A stretch of 64,000 bases of DNA from Steromphala cineraria. Lineage: Eukaryota > Mollusca > Gastropoda > Trochida > Trochidae. The position numbers and the translations under genes were made by a program. Location: positions 74,405,060 through 74,469,059 of the forward strand of contig OU744721.1 in NCBI GenBank assembly GCA_916613615.1, read 5' to 3'. Positions 47,776 through 61,104 of this stretch are shown one piece after another. The stretch's first letter is position 1; each line of letters begins with the position of its first letter. The notes beneath the pieces were generated by a model, which ran no database searches, had not been told where the DNA came from, and saw only the letters and a program-made list of their open reading frames with translations.

Positions 47776-50515
47776 ATGTCATTGCTATTGGAGAGCAGCA
47801 TCCCCCTTTTGGACAGAATATATGAATAACAAGTACAGTATACAGTTAGTAGTGATTCATTTCCGGACAAACAAACTATAATTATCTATAGACGTATCTA
47901 TCTAGTTTCAATCACAGAGTCTTCGATCAATAGTGCTGTACAAAGCTTACAGTATTCATCTGAACTTACTACAACAGTGATATAACATGGGGAAAGGTTT
48001 CTACATTTTTCTGTACAAGTTTTCTGTTTTAAGTCGTGTTGACTAGACAAACTTGTCATTGAGGCACAAGTTTCACATAGTATTTCTTAACATCTAAGTT
48101 TATTTTTTTCAGTCTTGATTATAAAAATGCCTGGGTTGAAACAAACACATATCATTCATGAAAAATGCTCCAGATTTTGTTTGTTCACAAGTTTCTTAAA
48201 TGATGTCGATATATCAAACAGCGTTTAGCGTTATCGACGTCACACCATTAAGTTTAATTACAAACTGTTTAACTGAACAACCTGAGTTTGTCAAATTGTC
48301 AATTTGTAACAATATTTTGCATTAAACTAAACTGCTAGTGTGCGGTATGTAAGCTTATTGTGTGAGCTTGATAACTCGTTTTAACGACATATATGCATTT
48401 ACATAAGAATGTGAATTGTAACTCCATTTTATACACAAAAACACATGCATTAAGTATTAATAGACAACTTACTTTTGTACTTAACTCATAACGACATATA
48501 TGCATTTACATAAAAATGTGAATTGTAACTCCATTTTTATACACAAAAACACATGCATTAAGTATTAATAGACAACTTACTTTTGTACAAACGAAGTTAA
48601 CCTCCTCAAATTGGATTACAAGTATCTGAAGGCATGATACATCTCAAGGAGGTGGATCATATCTCCACATTGCACACATTTAATGACATGTGTATCACGT
48701 ACAAGTATTCTTTGCATTGCAAATGCTATGCTTTTGTTTAGCGTTTAGCATAAGTTCCTATACTTTCAATTCTCATTGAGAGGTAAACAGCATAAGGAAA
48801 CCTTTTGAGTCCTGTAAATATATCTAAACATTCTCCATATAAGTCATGTCTCTGTGCGTTTTTCATCTGGTACAACAACTAAGAAGGGTTTAGCATGAAA
48901 GGCAGTTGCATATGTATTTATCAATATTGAGGGTGGAGAAGAGATATTTTCTCACAATTAACCGTAATACTCCTTAACTCATACTGTTTAACAATATTTT
49001 ATAAACAATTGTTTGAAAGGTTTGTAAACTATATGAAAACAACGTAAAACAAGGTAATTAACAGCCAACTAAGTCGCATGTGTACCTTTGTAGCATCTAC
49101 AGACATTTTGTTTCATATTCATTATACAACGTGAATAACAACAAAGTCAATGCTAATGTTTTGATCAACTATTAACAAAGATAATTAAATACTGCACCTT
49201 TTGTAGTTATTAATGTTCGATTTTCTACGTTACATAAGTTGCTTCAAACCAACTGTATTTTGCAAACACAAAGTATTGTTGTATGTCTTTGAAAATGTAG
49301 ATTTTACTAAAAAGGTTTGATTATGAGATAATTACCAACAACCAGAAGTCACGCCAAACATGAAACTTTGAGCCAAACATGAAACCTCAATTAGGTGTTG
49401 AATAGAATTTCTGATAATGGATTCTGATGAAGTTTGTCTGACGAGCATAGACGTGCCATGAATTAACAACGATGTGAATGTCCTAGCTAAGGTCATACTA
49501 AAACTCTCACAAATCAAAACACTTAACCACGGCTATATATATCTCAAGCTTCGATTATTTATTTTTAGCTGAAAAATAACATAAATGTTACGTGTTCAAT
49601 GTTTGTCTTATACATCACAATATTGCAGTTCATTCAAAAAAATATTTTGTTTTGGTGTGTCATTCACATATCGTTCTTACTTAAATTTAGAGTATTGTTG
49701 TGTTTAGAAATGATTAAATTTCAAATAAAGAAACAATGGATGGAAGGTTCCCTAGCTTCAGGTGTATCAGGTGTATCACATATTAGAGGGCATCTGCTGT
49801 ACAGAATTCAAAGTTTCTTGTTTATAGGTGATAATGACGTTAACTCTTGTTCATTGCTGCAATAAAACATTCCCGTTTGAGCCACTGATGATAGTTTACC
49901 TGAAAACTATGCCGCTGATCTTCATAACAAGTATCAGTTACTCTTTTATTGAACTTATTTCTAACGTATTCTACATGTTACTTAAGACTGTTGTTCTTGG
50001 TTAATGATAGCCTTTCTTTTCGCCTCAGATTGCACAGCGTCAGCTTAAATGCGTGTATAAACGTACAAACGTTTAAGCCCTGCCATGCCATCACCATTCA
50101 TTGGTCCATTTCACATATGCTTTATATGGATTACAAGTTTCAATCTAAATGTTTGTCTACCATATACAAATATAAAAGGACAAGAAATATGCATACGAGA
50201 TATGGAATGATTTCACATGATTACATACAGATTGTTTGTTACTCGCACCAGAATGTAACGGTTATGCCAGATTATACTATCTACTTTTTTACCTGTTGAA
50301 TATTACGTTACACGAAAATGGAGACAGGGTAATATTTTTGATTATAATTGAATAATGATTGATAATCTTCAGTGCTTTTGAAAAATTATTTCATCAAAAA
50401 TCTATTATATATGGAAGATATATGTCTTGTTCAGGAAACGGAAGTGAGAACATTTGATATCAAACAGTTGCAAGAATAAAGACATTAGATAACCAGACCT
50501 AAAACTGTCTGGTCT
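47776..50515. other. Unit B backbone, no gene seen
   Basis: Matches 17672-20335 of unit A, with a B-only 107-bp-offset tandem duplication at 48382-48588. Confidence 0.5.
48382..48588. repeat. Tandem duplication, 107-bp period, B only
   Basis: TAACGACATATATGCATTTA through CAACTTACTTTTGTAC occurs at 48382-48480 and again at 48489-48588, with an 8-bp linker. Unit A has it once, at about 18290-18400. The near-identity of the two copies points to a recent event. Confidence 0.9.
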
Positions 50516-50519
50516 TTAA

Positions 50520-50875
50520 AGGGTCAGTAGCACGTTTTTAGGGGGAATATAAGGTGATGTCAGGAAAATGAAAATCAATGCTACCAATTGAAAGACAATG
50601 CATTTAAACTAAATGGGGCAGTAATAATTCAAATAGATAATGTAAAGTTTAGCCAGGCGATTCCCTTTTCTTGCACAAAATGAATTAAAGGTGTTCACAC
50701 AAAATGGCCGCCCATTGATTTTAGGTGAATCTTCATACTTTGTCCTTTGACTATGGATAATGGGTTTGTGTTATGAGATTTTTGACAAAATCCAAATAAT
50801 ACATTTAGCACTAACGTACAATTATCAGTGAAAAATCTAAAATATAAAATTATCAAAAAACGTGCTACTGCCCCT
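50520..50875. mobile_element. TTAA-flanked MITE, copy 2
   Basis: Same terminal sequence as the element at 27871 (left end here AGGGTCAGTAGCACG), 356 bp, with TTAA at 50516-50519 and 50876-50879. Unit A is empty at the matching place (GGTCTTTATAGAAGAGG, about 20336). Confidence 0.9.
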
Positions 50876-50879
50876 TTAA

Positions 50880-51769
50880 AGTAGAGGTCTTCTATCGGTG
50901 GCAAGTAGCACTTACCCACACTAAAACAAACCAATTTATAAACACAAGAGAAGTTTAAAAGTTCATTCATTACCATATGATATACAATAGAATAGTTTGA
51001 TGAATATGTATGTTTTTAAGAGAACCACATTGTTAGTATAAATGTGTCAAACATCCGACAAGGGTAAATTTTAGATAGATTCCTTTTATAACATTTCAAT
51101 CAACTTCAGATGCATAGCTTCAGGTTCAAGATGATATTTTTGCGTTTCTCAAACATGCAAATACATTATATATTCCCAAAATGAAATAAATAAATAGGAC
51201 ATGAAAAGAAATGACAACTTATAAATCTTAAACAAGATGGAAATGACTCCCTAATAGCCTATTCGAATCACAATGTACTGTGTGCACATCAATCATTACG
51301 AGCTTTTGTTTTCCTTGTTATATGTAGGTAATGAACCAATTCATTTGCTATCGTCATTTGTCTATAAATATTAAATGATCATTCATATCATATTTTGAGT
51401 AGTCTAAGTACTTGTCTGACAATATCTTCTTAATTGTACCTGAATGCTTGTTATTCAATTTACACATTGTATGATACACAGTCCTAAAACAAATGTACTT
51501 TCTACTATGGTAAATCAGATGCGTGGTATTGTATGAAAATTTTATATTTTAATTAATGACATTTTGTTCAACAATTGACACGGCATATATATAAGATGGG
51601 CGCATGTCCTAAACCTGTACCCAATGTGTTTATTCTATATCTGTTATATCAGACAAGGCATTATTATCTAATCACATGTCTGATATATTTATAACATATG
51701 GAAATGGATATATTAGCGTACAATTTTTTAACCTGTGATAAACTATTTGTATAACAAGAAGACATGGTC
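50880..51769. other. Unit B backbone, no gene seen
   Basis: Collinear with 20345-21234 of unit A. Nothing recognisable. Confidence 0.5.
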
Positions 51770-52045
51770 ATCCACATCCCCCGCCAAATAGGTTTTCATT
51801 AAAGCTCCCAATATTTTCCTACATGGGCCGTAACTCTGTAATAAGTAATCGCATTTCCCTCATATTGGAAATCCATCAAGGTATTAATACACTGAAGACT
51901 CACAGCAAGTTTGGTTAACCTATCATAAAGGGTTTCTGAAAAAAGCTTTTCCCCCCCCCCCCACTAGGACAGACGGACAGACGGACAGACGGACACACGG
52001 ACGGACGAAGGTCAAACCAATATCCCCCTTCCACTTCGTGACGAG
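51770..52045. repeat. Interspersed repeat with expanded GGACAGAC tract
   Basis: Unit B version of 21235-21500. It has a run of about 13 C and at least two more GGACAGAC units than unit A. Confidence 0.7.
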
Positions 52046-55000
52046 AGTAATATGTAGATGCTTACTAGTGATCTTCTGACTCTGCTTTCAGCTACACGGT
52101 ATTTGGGATTGTGGTATGTGATTGGAAGGAATTGCCCATTCCCTTGGTCCAAACACCCTGCCATTCCCGGGAATTCTTAACAAATACATTAATTCATTAA
52201 GACTGAAACACCTAGTTATTTTACATTTAACATTTTCAGGATCTCAGCGAACAGACCTTTTTTCCTGCAATTTCATTTCTAAATGGAAAGCATTTTCCTT
52301 TCGAAATTGGATTTTGAAACTTTTATCAAATAGTCCATTTGCATCTTTCATTTTCTCTTATCCAATACCAGACTTAATGACATCTTCAATTATTTTGTCA
52401 TATCTTTCCCATTGAATAACTGAGAAGGCCTGTGTGACCGGAATGTCGAATTTCACCTTTTGCTCCATGCTCTTTACTTATACCATAACTAATAAGTTCA
52501 CAAATAAACTAATTCAACATGAACAAACCAACAAAGCAAGTTCGTGGCTTATTGATACGATAAATAAGCTTGTGTTATTGTTATCATCCAATCCCAGGAA
52601 ATGAGCAATGTTTACCATTGTCATTCCCAGGGATTAGCTGCCCAATAACTGAGATTGGGTTGATCTAAGATACAAAGATGTTATGAAATAGCAAGATGTT
52701 ATGTATATCTGCAAGGGCATGTCGACGATTCCCTATGTAGATCTTAGATGCGCACAGCAGCATTTCTTTCTTTTATCTATTGCTCCGTTTCTCCTGTGCA
52801 TTTAACCAAGAAAACAAACTCTAAAACCGTCTGACTTTTATCGATCATTACAGAGAGATTCCATTTTAAGGTTACTTTAGGATAACCTACTGGCGTTTCC
52901 CCATGCTCCTTACAGTTTGTGTTGGAGATGTATGTTTATCCATAAGAACAAATTATCTTTACCTTTATTTCAATGAACAGAATATTTTCCATTACCAATA
53001 AGTCAACGACCAGCAAGAGGTTTTAACTTGGTCAGGACTTGTAGGAAAATCTAACCATGTGTTCATCATCCTGCAAATGATTTGTGCAACCCTCGAGCTA
53101 CTCAATGGCAAGCTGGCACGAGTCACATGCAGCCCATGCAAAATTACTGTGATGCTTTTTTCCTAAAAAGATACATCTTTCTATATGATTGACGGGCATT
53201 GACTCTCAAAGCAATTTATCCACATAGGTATTATCATAGTATACGATTGCAGGGTCAAAAGGTCTGGAAATGTCTAAATGTATTTAAACATAAGCTCATT
53301 GTGCAATTATGTTGAATGTCAGTACTGTACAATAGTTTTTAGTTCCAAATTCTTTCATAAGAAAACTCCAAACACCAGGTTTCATAAACTATAAATATCA
53401 GAAGCAGTTCTGGATAACACTCGCCAGCCTTCCATGTAAAGTTGACGTTCTTTTTATCTATAAGCATCAATCTTCAATTTCCTTTCCCTGCCTCCTATGT
53501 ATATCCTGGTGGTTGCTGCAGACAGAAGCTGGCGAGCCATAAAAACTTTTAGGTCTATTTTTTATGTATCTTCAAAGACGGCAATCTTCATATCAAAGCT
53601 ATACGTTTGCTGGAGTAATCACTCATATATTTTCCAGGTTTGGAGTATATTTACAACATTTTATGAGTACATTTAAAACTTGTTTTGAAAGTCATGACCA
53701 TTATTATGAGAGAATAATGTAATAGTTTACAGGAGTTTGTGAAAATATCATAAGAACAAGTGTTCTTCATATATTGTCCTACATTACAATTACATTTTAA
53801 GTAATCATTAAAAAAATATAGAAACTGATGTGGTTATTTATGTTGGTGAAGTTTTGAAGACAACGACGTTTAAATTGACAAATAAAAAAACCTAGTCCAT
53901 TTGTGACATTGACAAATTAGAGAGAAGATATAAATAGCAACCCCTTCCTCTGAACCGTTAGCAATCTCTCTAACCACTAGTCTAACTGGCCAGACGGAAG
54001 TGTAAGGTAAACAGGTTTGAGGTTCAAATTTCAGTATTGTCATGCTGTCCCAAAGTATTTTTGATATCCAATTGCACTTTAATTCTAAAATGTAAATGCA
54101 TACAAACACTCAGAATGGATATTTATAGTGTTACACCTTATAACTTTACTTACTTATTACAAATAATTCTTGATGATCCAAATACAGTATCAACCACGTG
54201 ACTTGTCCATTATCATTTGTAAAACCTTACATTACTTAGAATGCTTTGTACGTACATTTGGACACTTGCTTTGTGAATTATCGTCGAACAAACTGCGTCA
54301 ATGAAACTCTGTTTATCGTTTTTATTTCAGTATTAAAGCGAATTATAGAGTAATTCTATCAAATAATGAATGTTAAAAAAACATTCGGCAAACATAAATC
54401 CTTGACATTTGTTGCTGGTTTCCCATTGACCCATCAATAGATATGATTACAAATACTACATTATGGACAAATGGTTTTGGGGTATTATTTAAGCATTATT
54501 TTGGGTATCGAAGTTAAAATACTCGACCATGAGTATGCTTGGGATTTCATAACCTTCCATTTTGGCCTTACTTTCCGCTCCTATTTCTTTCTTCAGGTTT
54601 TGAAATTCCAATCGTAACCTCGATCTCATATTTGACCTTTAACATAAACACACAAAATGAAGCAAACACCTTAAAGTTAATGTCAACAAGGAGAAGATCT
54701 ACTTATTTTCACATGCATGTCACGTCTTTCCCTTGACAGATATAATCCATTAAAGCCTATTAATATTCCAAGGATATTCCAATCAACACTGAATTGAAGG
54801 TTTTGTGTGAGTTTTTTTAATTTGGTAGTTATCTCAAATTTTAAAAGATTCTCAAGAAAATCATATGCTAAGAACACCATCTCAGTTTAGTTTATTTGAT
54901 ACAAATATTCGTTTTTATACTCATAATTACGGATGTACATGTATCTTTAAAAGAGGCCAGAATACCCAACTGCGTACCATTTGTTTTTAAAAGGAGTAGA

Positions 55001-56008
55001 CGTTCGTTTTGTGTGTGGGCAATTTAATAACCTTGTTGCCTAATGTAAAAAAGATGTAGATATTGGGTCCTACAAATGCATTTAACAGAAAGTTGAGTAA
55101 ATATGTATAATATGTGTGTTACCATCTCGTGCAAACAAACAGATCTACTTGCGAACGTCACATGACATTGTCCAATCACGTGACTTGTGTGTTTTACAAA
55201 TTAAAAAAAAAAATTGATGCGAAAGAACAGCTTCTTTTGCTCTTGATAATTGTCTGTAAGTATTAGGAGTAGGAAAATCCTCAAATGACATACCATATAT
55301 AATACGTACAATAAAGTGTTTGTAATACATTCCATCTACGGTGAAAAGCTTCTTTATCTAATCCAATGTCATACATGACTGTAAATAGTTTTGACATCAC
55401 GACGAAGATAAATATTTGTTTCCTCACCATTCTTCCATGTCCATAGTCTCCATTAGGATTGTGTTATTCCAACGAAAGAACTTTAATATAGTTTTTAAAA
55501 AAAGCAATTCAATTTGCTCTTTTTTTTCAAAATGGAACGTATTAAAGATATATAATCAATCATCAATCAAGTAAAGATGATATGATATCTTTAAAAAAGT
55601 CAACGCTGGAATAACCTTGATATCTGGTTTTATCTTACAGGCCAGGTCATAAAGAGTGTCCATTAGTTCCACAAGCTCGTTGTAGGCATAACCTAACTTC
55701 ACGTTATGAACTTACGTAGTTTGCTGTCAAGAAAACATTTAGGCTAGAGGAAGTGTCAGGTTATTGGATAAAGGCGTCTAAGATATAGCCTTGTCTATTC
55801 GTACTAAACTATGACAAAAATATTCCCTTATCACTCTTCGAAGGTCACTTAGAATCTGTAAAACACGAATTGGAAACCTTATAAAGTTACCATTATACAA
55901 ACCGATGTATTTCGTGTTTTAAGGCAATATGCAAGTGAGTAAACACCCAATTTCCAACAGGTTTTTGTTCAAACATAGAAGATTATGTAATGTGCTGGAG
56001 AGTTGCAG
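52046..56008. other. Unit B backbone, no gene seen
   Basis: Matches 21501-23805 and then one copy of the locally duplicated segment (54388-55813). It includes the tRNA-SINE-like head at 53939-53993. The A-only duplicate and spacer are absent. Confidence 0.5.
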
Positions 56009-56099
56009 ACTTGCAAGGGCCAAACGTTCAATCAAGGACAGAGCAAGGTCAAAGGTCAAAGGTCAAACATCAGTTTTACTACTAGTGTCCAAATTTGTG
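56009..56099. promoter_or_regulatory. B-only insertion with three AGGTCA half-sites
   Basis: About 87 bp are inserted in a site that reads TTGCAGACTAGTAG in unit A, with GACT on both sides. The insert contains AGGTCA three times at 56046-56065, each separated by a single A, which is the DR1 spacing bound by RXR/HNF4/COUP-type nuclear receptors in other animals. Whether it is used is unknown; no promoter is visible nearby. Confidence 0.5.
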
Positions 56100-56654
56100 A
56101 CTAGTAGAAACGTTAGTTTGTTAACAATAGAGTGCTTTCTTTGAACAATCTGGAAAGACGACAGTAAAGAAAGTTTATATTAAAAATCATACTTTGGTAT
56201 TGAATATATGTTTCTCCAAATAATTTAATGAACAATATAGTAGTATTTATCATTTGTAGCAACTATGAATTTTTGTATTTTAAAGGAAACTATGTGTAAG
56301 AAGTTTTGTCCCTAACAAACAAGCATTAAAATTGGGCTGATAATTTGTAAACTTGTGGTCCTTTAAAATAATTGATAAATTAGATATTTGTGAAATGTCT
56401 TGTGATTTCTATTTTTGTCAAAAACTGTGCACCACACATCTAAGCTAAATGCAGAAAGTGCCACCAATTGAGAGGTGTATGTATTCATTAAAATGTCAAG
56501 ATGCAAACTTGTGCAAAAAGTTAACTTCGAGATTGACAATGTAAAATAGGCATGAATATTTAACATATACAATCGTACAAAGGAAAGAACTGATACCAAT
56601 AACACATATCAGCTGCGTGTTTGTGCTCAAACTGGATTAGCCAATGCCAACTGA
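56100..56654. other. Unit B backbone, no gene seen
   Basis: Collinear with 29710-30082 and then 31495-31690 of unit A; the 1.4 kb between those two parts is A-only. Confidence 0.55.
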
Positions 56655-59630
56655 AATGTTTATGTCAGCTATTAATGGTAGTCGATCCCATAATTACCTG
56701 TCTACATGAAACTCCTTTCCTGCAGATGTCCTCGTATATCTGATACACCTGCTAACAGAAGCTGGGAAGATTTACTCACGTTGTTTCCCCATAGGAAATT
56801 TACCTTCAATTGGCTTTGTATTGTTAAATAGTCATTAAATATAATCAAGATTTCGAATAGGTTTATAGATAGATAGGTTAAAGCTTTTCTCTTATATGTG
56901 ATTCATATAACTTCTAGTTAATTGCTAGATTTTTAATCATTATCAATTATAAAGTTATCAAAATAATATATAAAATTTTATAATAACTTTTATTATTCAT
57001 TTTATGATTTAATTCATTTATGCAACGAAATAGGATTACTTTAAACAAAAGATGGTCTCAGGTTGTCGTTTAAGTGCTTGCATGAGGATAAGGAGTTTTA
57101 TCAGTTTCTTCATATAGATTTTATCGGAGGCGTTTATTGAATCAATATAAGTGTGGTCTTCAGGATGACCAGAGATTGGCAGCTAATGTTATACTATCGC
57201 TTCAAGCAGAGCCAACAAACTGAATGAGTCGCTCAGTATCAATGCTGTATAACAAGAAAGGCGAAATAGAGGTGTAAACAATTACGCTATTCAAAATGGG
57301 TTCACAATGACCTCCAATCAAAATTGGCCCAACAAAGTATGATAAATATCAATGTTGTATTATTCAATGAACGCTTGAAACCATTTAATGTAATCACAGA
57401 TACACACATATAATTACAGAAGATAAACATACCTATACAAGTAAAAACATCATAATTTGTTTTACCTCAAAGGTTAGAATAGCATTCAATACTTTACAAC
57501 GGTACTTAACATAGTTTCGGGGACGAGGTCTACAATCTTTTAAGTACTGTTTACAGTTCACTTCGGGAAAAATAACTACATGTACAATAACGTACGTCAC
57601 GTTAAACGTACTACAAAAAAGCTAGTAGTTCAACGTATGATTTTATAAAGCCCACGAGTATGTTCTAAGGACAGGTAAGTATGAATAACTACTAGTGACT
57701 GTGTTGAAGGAACGATGTTTAATTACGTTATGAATACAATTATCTTCAGAGGATTCTAATGTTTGTAGAGGAATAAGCTTAACATTAAAAGGCAAAAGAC
57801 GTGAGCATACAGCTTAAAATCTAGCTAATAATTTTCGGTTTTTAAATTCATGCTCAGAAATTTGATTTCATATATCTTCTATTCATAGAACAATGTCAGG
57901 CGAAAATAGGTTTGACTTAACTTCTATTGAGTAGTTAAAATTAAAACTTAGAGTCAACAAAACAAAGTGCAGGACTTTTATTGTGAAAGCCATCACAAAC
58001 ATGGCTCCATAATTTTATCTTTTTAAAAATTTAAGTTACAAGACATGTTTAGATACATTTTCAAAACCATGCACTTTTATTATCATCAAGTTTTTGCAGT
58101 GACGTTAGAGAACACAAAGCAAATAGAAAAATAATTGACAAACAACATATAGTAGAAAGACATAAATGCTATAAGTGATTGAAATGTCAATTTCAAAGTT
58201 GTAAAAGTTTTAATTTCAATCACTTGTCGCCCAATGATAGTTTCATGGAATAATTTGACGTTATTATATGTATAACATTTGATGAATTATAAACTTATCA
58301 TGCCGATTATCGAACATAACTGGACATGAAGATGCTCTCCGTATCGAGGTAATTAACTTTAAACATTATGATTGGCAATGTAACTGCATGTATGGTTGCA
58401 AATCATTTGCCTTATTAACATGATGATTGAAGATTGGACAAAGAACAAAGAAAACATTTCTTGTGTGTAAATGTAAGCAATATGTTGTTTTTTTCTACAG
58501 CAGTTTATCTACCATAGAAATGACATCGTATCTGTTCGTAGTTAAATACTTATGCTGTTTCAATACGCACCATAGATCACTTTGTCTAGTTACGATTAAT
58601 AAAATATATGTGTCTGCTAGCGGTTTAGTTCAATAAGGCCACGGCAAAAGCAAATTTACATCGCCGAAGATACATTGCTATCTCTTGTAAGAATCGAACA
58701 TTTCACATAAGAATGATGTTCTAACACATGCCAATCATATGCCGTTGTAAAACAAAACAATAAAATATGTTTGTATATTTTAAAGAACATTTCAATTCCC
58801 TGAAAATCACAAGTATAAGTCCTCAAAATGATATTGGCATTAATTACATCATAATCACTTAGATATACAATCCAGATGGATTGTTTTCAGTAAATCATAA
58901 AATGTACATGTGATGTGTATGCTGAATATCAGCTTAACAACGTGAATGATAGAATGATATTAACATTCACGATGTGTTTGTCTTTCAGATGACTTGCCCC
59001 AGTAGTAATGTGAGCTATGGCATTTTAACAGATGTGGTTCAGATTGAACATTTGATATGAAGTACTTTTCTTATGATAAGGAGTAGCGAACTGAGAATAA
59101 CCCTAGTAATAAGACATCCTGTACAATGGGTCTTTATAAGAACACTCCTTGACATTTCTTGTTGACGTCATTCCAGCTGGTTGTCTAAGCACTTATTGCT
59201 GCTTTTGTTTTTCGTTGTCCATAACTTTGAGTTCTATCAATGTGATTGGATGCTTGAAATCATGTTTGAAATCAATGATTTACTCTCGTAATTACAACAG
59301 TCATGAACCCTTTTTGTGACACAAATGCTTGATCATCTTGTTTTCGAAATGATTATTTTCAATTACTCGTAACAGCATGTATAAATATGATGATCATGAA
59401 AGTTATCTAGTAATGATTCAAAAAAGTGAAATTGAATAATTAAATCCCCCAAGCAACGATAATACATTTGTTTTGTTTTCAGACTAATAATGTGATCTAA
59501 ATCTGAAGCATAATTCATCATATAATTTGAATTTGTCACAATCCAGCATTACAGGTTAATTAAGCTCTTATTACATCAAAAAAGGTTTTTATGTTCACCT
59601 GCACTGCCCACTATAGTTTCAATAGTAAAA
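56655..59630. repeat. B-only segment containing an old, partly inverted paralogue of the unit
   Basis: 57129-57226 matches the reverse complement of 129-229 at about 86% by eye, and weaker matches extend on both sides. About 59000-59480 matches 32670-33550 in direct orientation with more divergence (for example CTTGATCATCTTGTTTTCGA against CTTGACAATCTTGTTCTTGA). In unit A this interval is replaced by the 370-bp TATTGGCCC segment. The stretch between (57400-58900) shows nothing recognisable. Confidence 0.7.
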
Positions 59631-60894
59631 TTTGTATTTTTATGGTCGTCAGAAAATAGATTGATGCAATTCTCTTTGTCTTTTTCTCTCTCTTTAGAAT
59701 GTGAATCATCCAGAATCCGGTGCTTTTAGAAAAACCAAACTTCCGTTCTTGAACCGAGCTCATAAATCACCTTGTCTTGAATTTCTTAGCTTAGAGAGCT
59801 AGCAGTGGAGAATGTTAATACCACGACACAAACATATTTTTATAGTTTATGTTATCTATCTCTTGTCACAATGTGGTACTTGATAAAATAATAGTCATAT
59901 ACAGTGTTTTCATGTCAATGATATGCCTTTCCTTTAAAAATAAAGTGTGATTGTCTGTTCATCTATAAAACTTTAAAGCAAACCAATTATCTAGATAGGT
60001 TATCTATAACGTATGCCATAAATCAGATGTTACTCAATGAAATATACAGTTTTCATATGTATTATCTTCATGACAATAAAAATATATTTTTAAAATACAA
60101 TGTGAGAACCTGTATATATATACAAGTCATTGACAAGGTTATTGTCTTATATCAGATCGTAATGATATTTATTCATTCATTTATATTCATATAATGTTTG
60201 AGCTGTATGTCTGATTTATAACTTTTCTGGGTAGTAATGATATCTACGGAAGCTTTTATTGGATACGATAGTGATTTACCTCTTGGTATATGTTATATGT
60301 CTTATTCAGATGGAATGAGGAACTGAGGATAGATGAACCAGGGTAATGAGAGCACTCCCAGAAAGATTTCATCTTCAAGAAACTCTCCTTAACGTTCTTA
60401 CAGTTCTTTGATCCCTACTCAGGACAAATTGCAGGTTTTTCTTGTTCTGTTGTTCATAAGATGAAGTACTTCATTGGGCACGTCAGACATTCATAAATTT
60501 GGCAAATATTTCTAGAAATCAACGAATTAATTTGAAGTTTTATTATTTAAGTACCCAAATATAGTTATATGCATTATTGTATTATTCTAAACAAATCATG
60601 TATGTAAATGCTGTCGCAAATGGAATCCATGGGCGGGTCAAATTGCTAGACACAGAGTTTTTGCACTGAGTTGTAAATGATTAAAGCAAAGTGGTAACTT
60701 GAGAATAACTGATGCGTCTTGTAATCTAGAACGAATTAGAAAGTTTTTATCACACTGCGTGGATGATTGTTATTAATAATCAAAGGAATTGATTTTGAAA
60801 CTCCCAAGAAGGACAACCTTTGTGGTTCACAGTGATAAGGGTGCCGTTAAGATTAATTAGTCTGTTTATCAATCGACTTAGTGTTAAACCATAA
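59631..60894. other. Unit B backbone, no gene seen
   Basis: Collinear with about 32065-33345 of unit A; about 60810-60930 is locally replaced by different sequence. Confidence 0.55.
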
Positions 60895-61104
60895 TTAGTT
60901 CTTAAGATGAGGTTTTTCTCTTATTTGATACAAATTCTTTACAGAATAATACCTCGTTGTTTCGAGGACATATCTTGACAATCTTGTTCTTGAAATCTCC
61001 TTCGTTGTATTCGAACTATGTGTACTAGCATGTAAGTTTGCCAGGAACGTAATCACAGTAATGGCGTTAAGAAGTAAAATTGAATAATCAAAACATGCAA
61101 GCAA
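60895..61104 (-). CDS. Possible first exon of a small secreted protein, unit B copy
   Basis: It starts MLACFDYSILLLNAITVITF, followed by LANLHASTHSSNTTKE, and reaches the same GT donor (AACGAG then GTATTATT) as the unit A exon. Differences in the putative exon are Thr to Ser at residue 8 and Pro to Thr near residue 51. There is no downstream exon and no family assignment. Confidence 0.3.
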   Translation of the reverse strand: MLACFDYSILLLNAITVITFLANLHASTHSSNTTKEISRTRLSRYVLETTRYYSVKNLYQIREKPHLKN

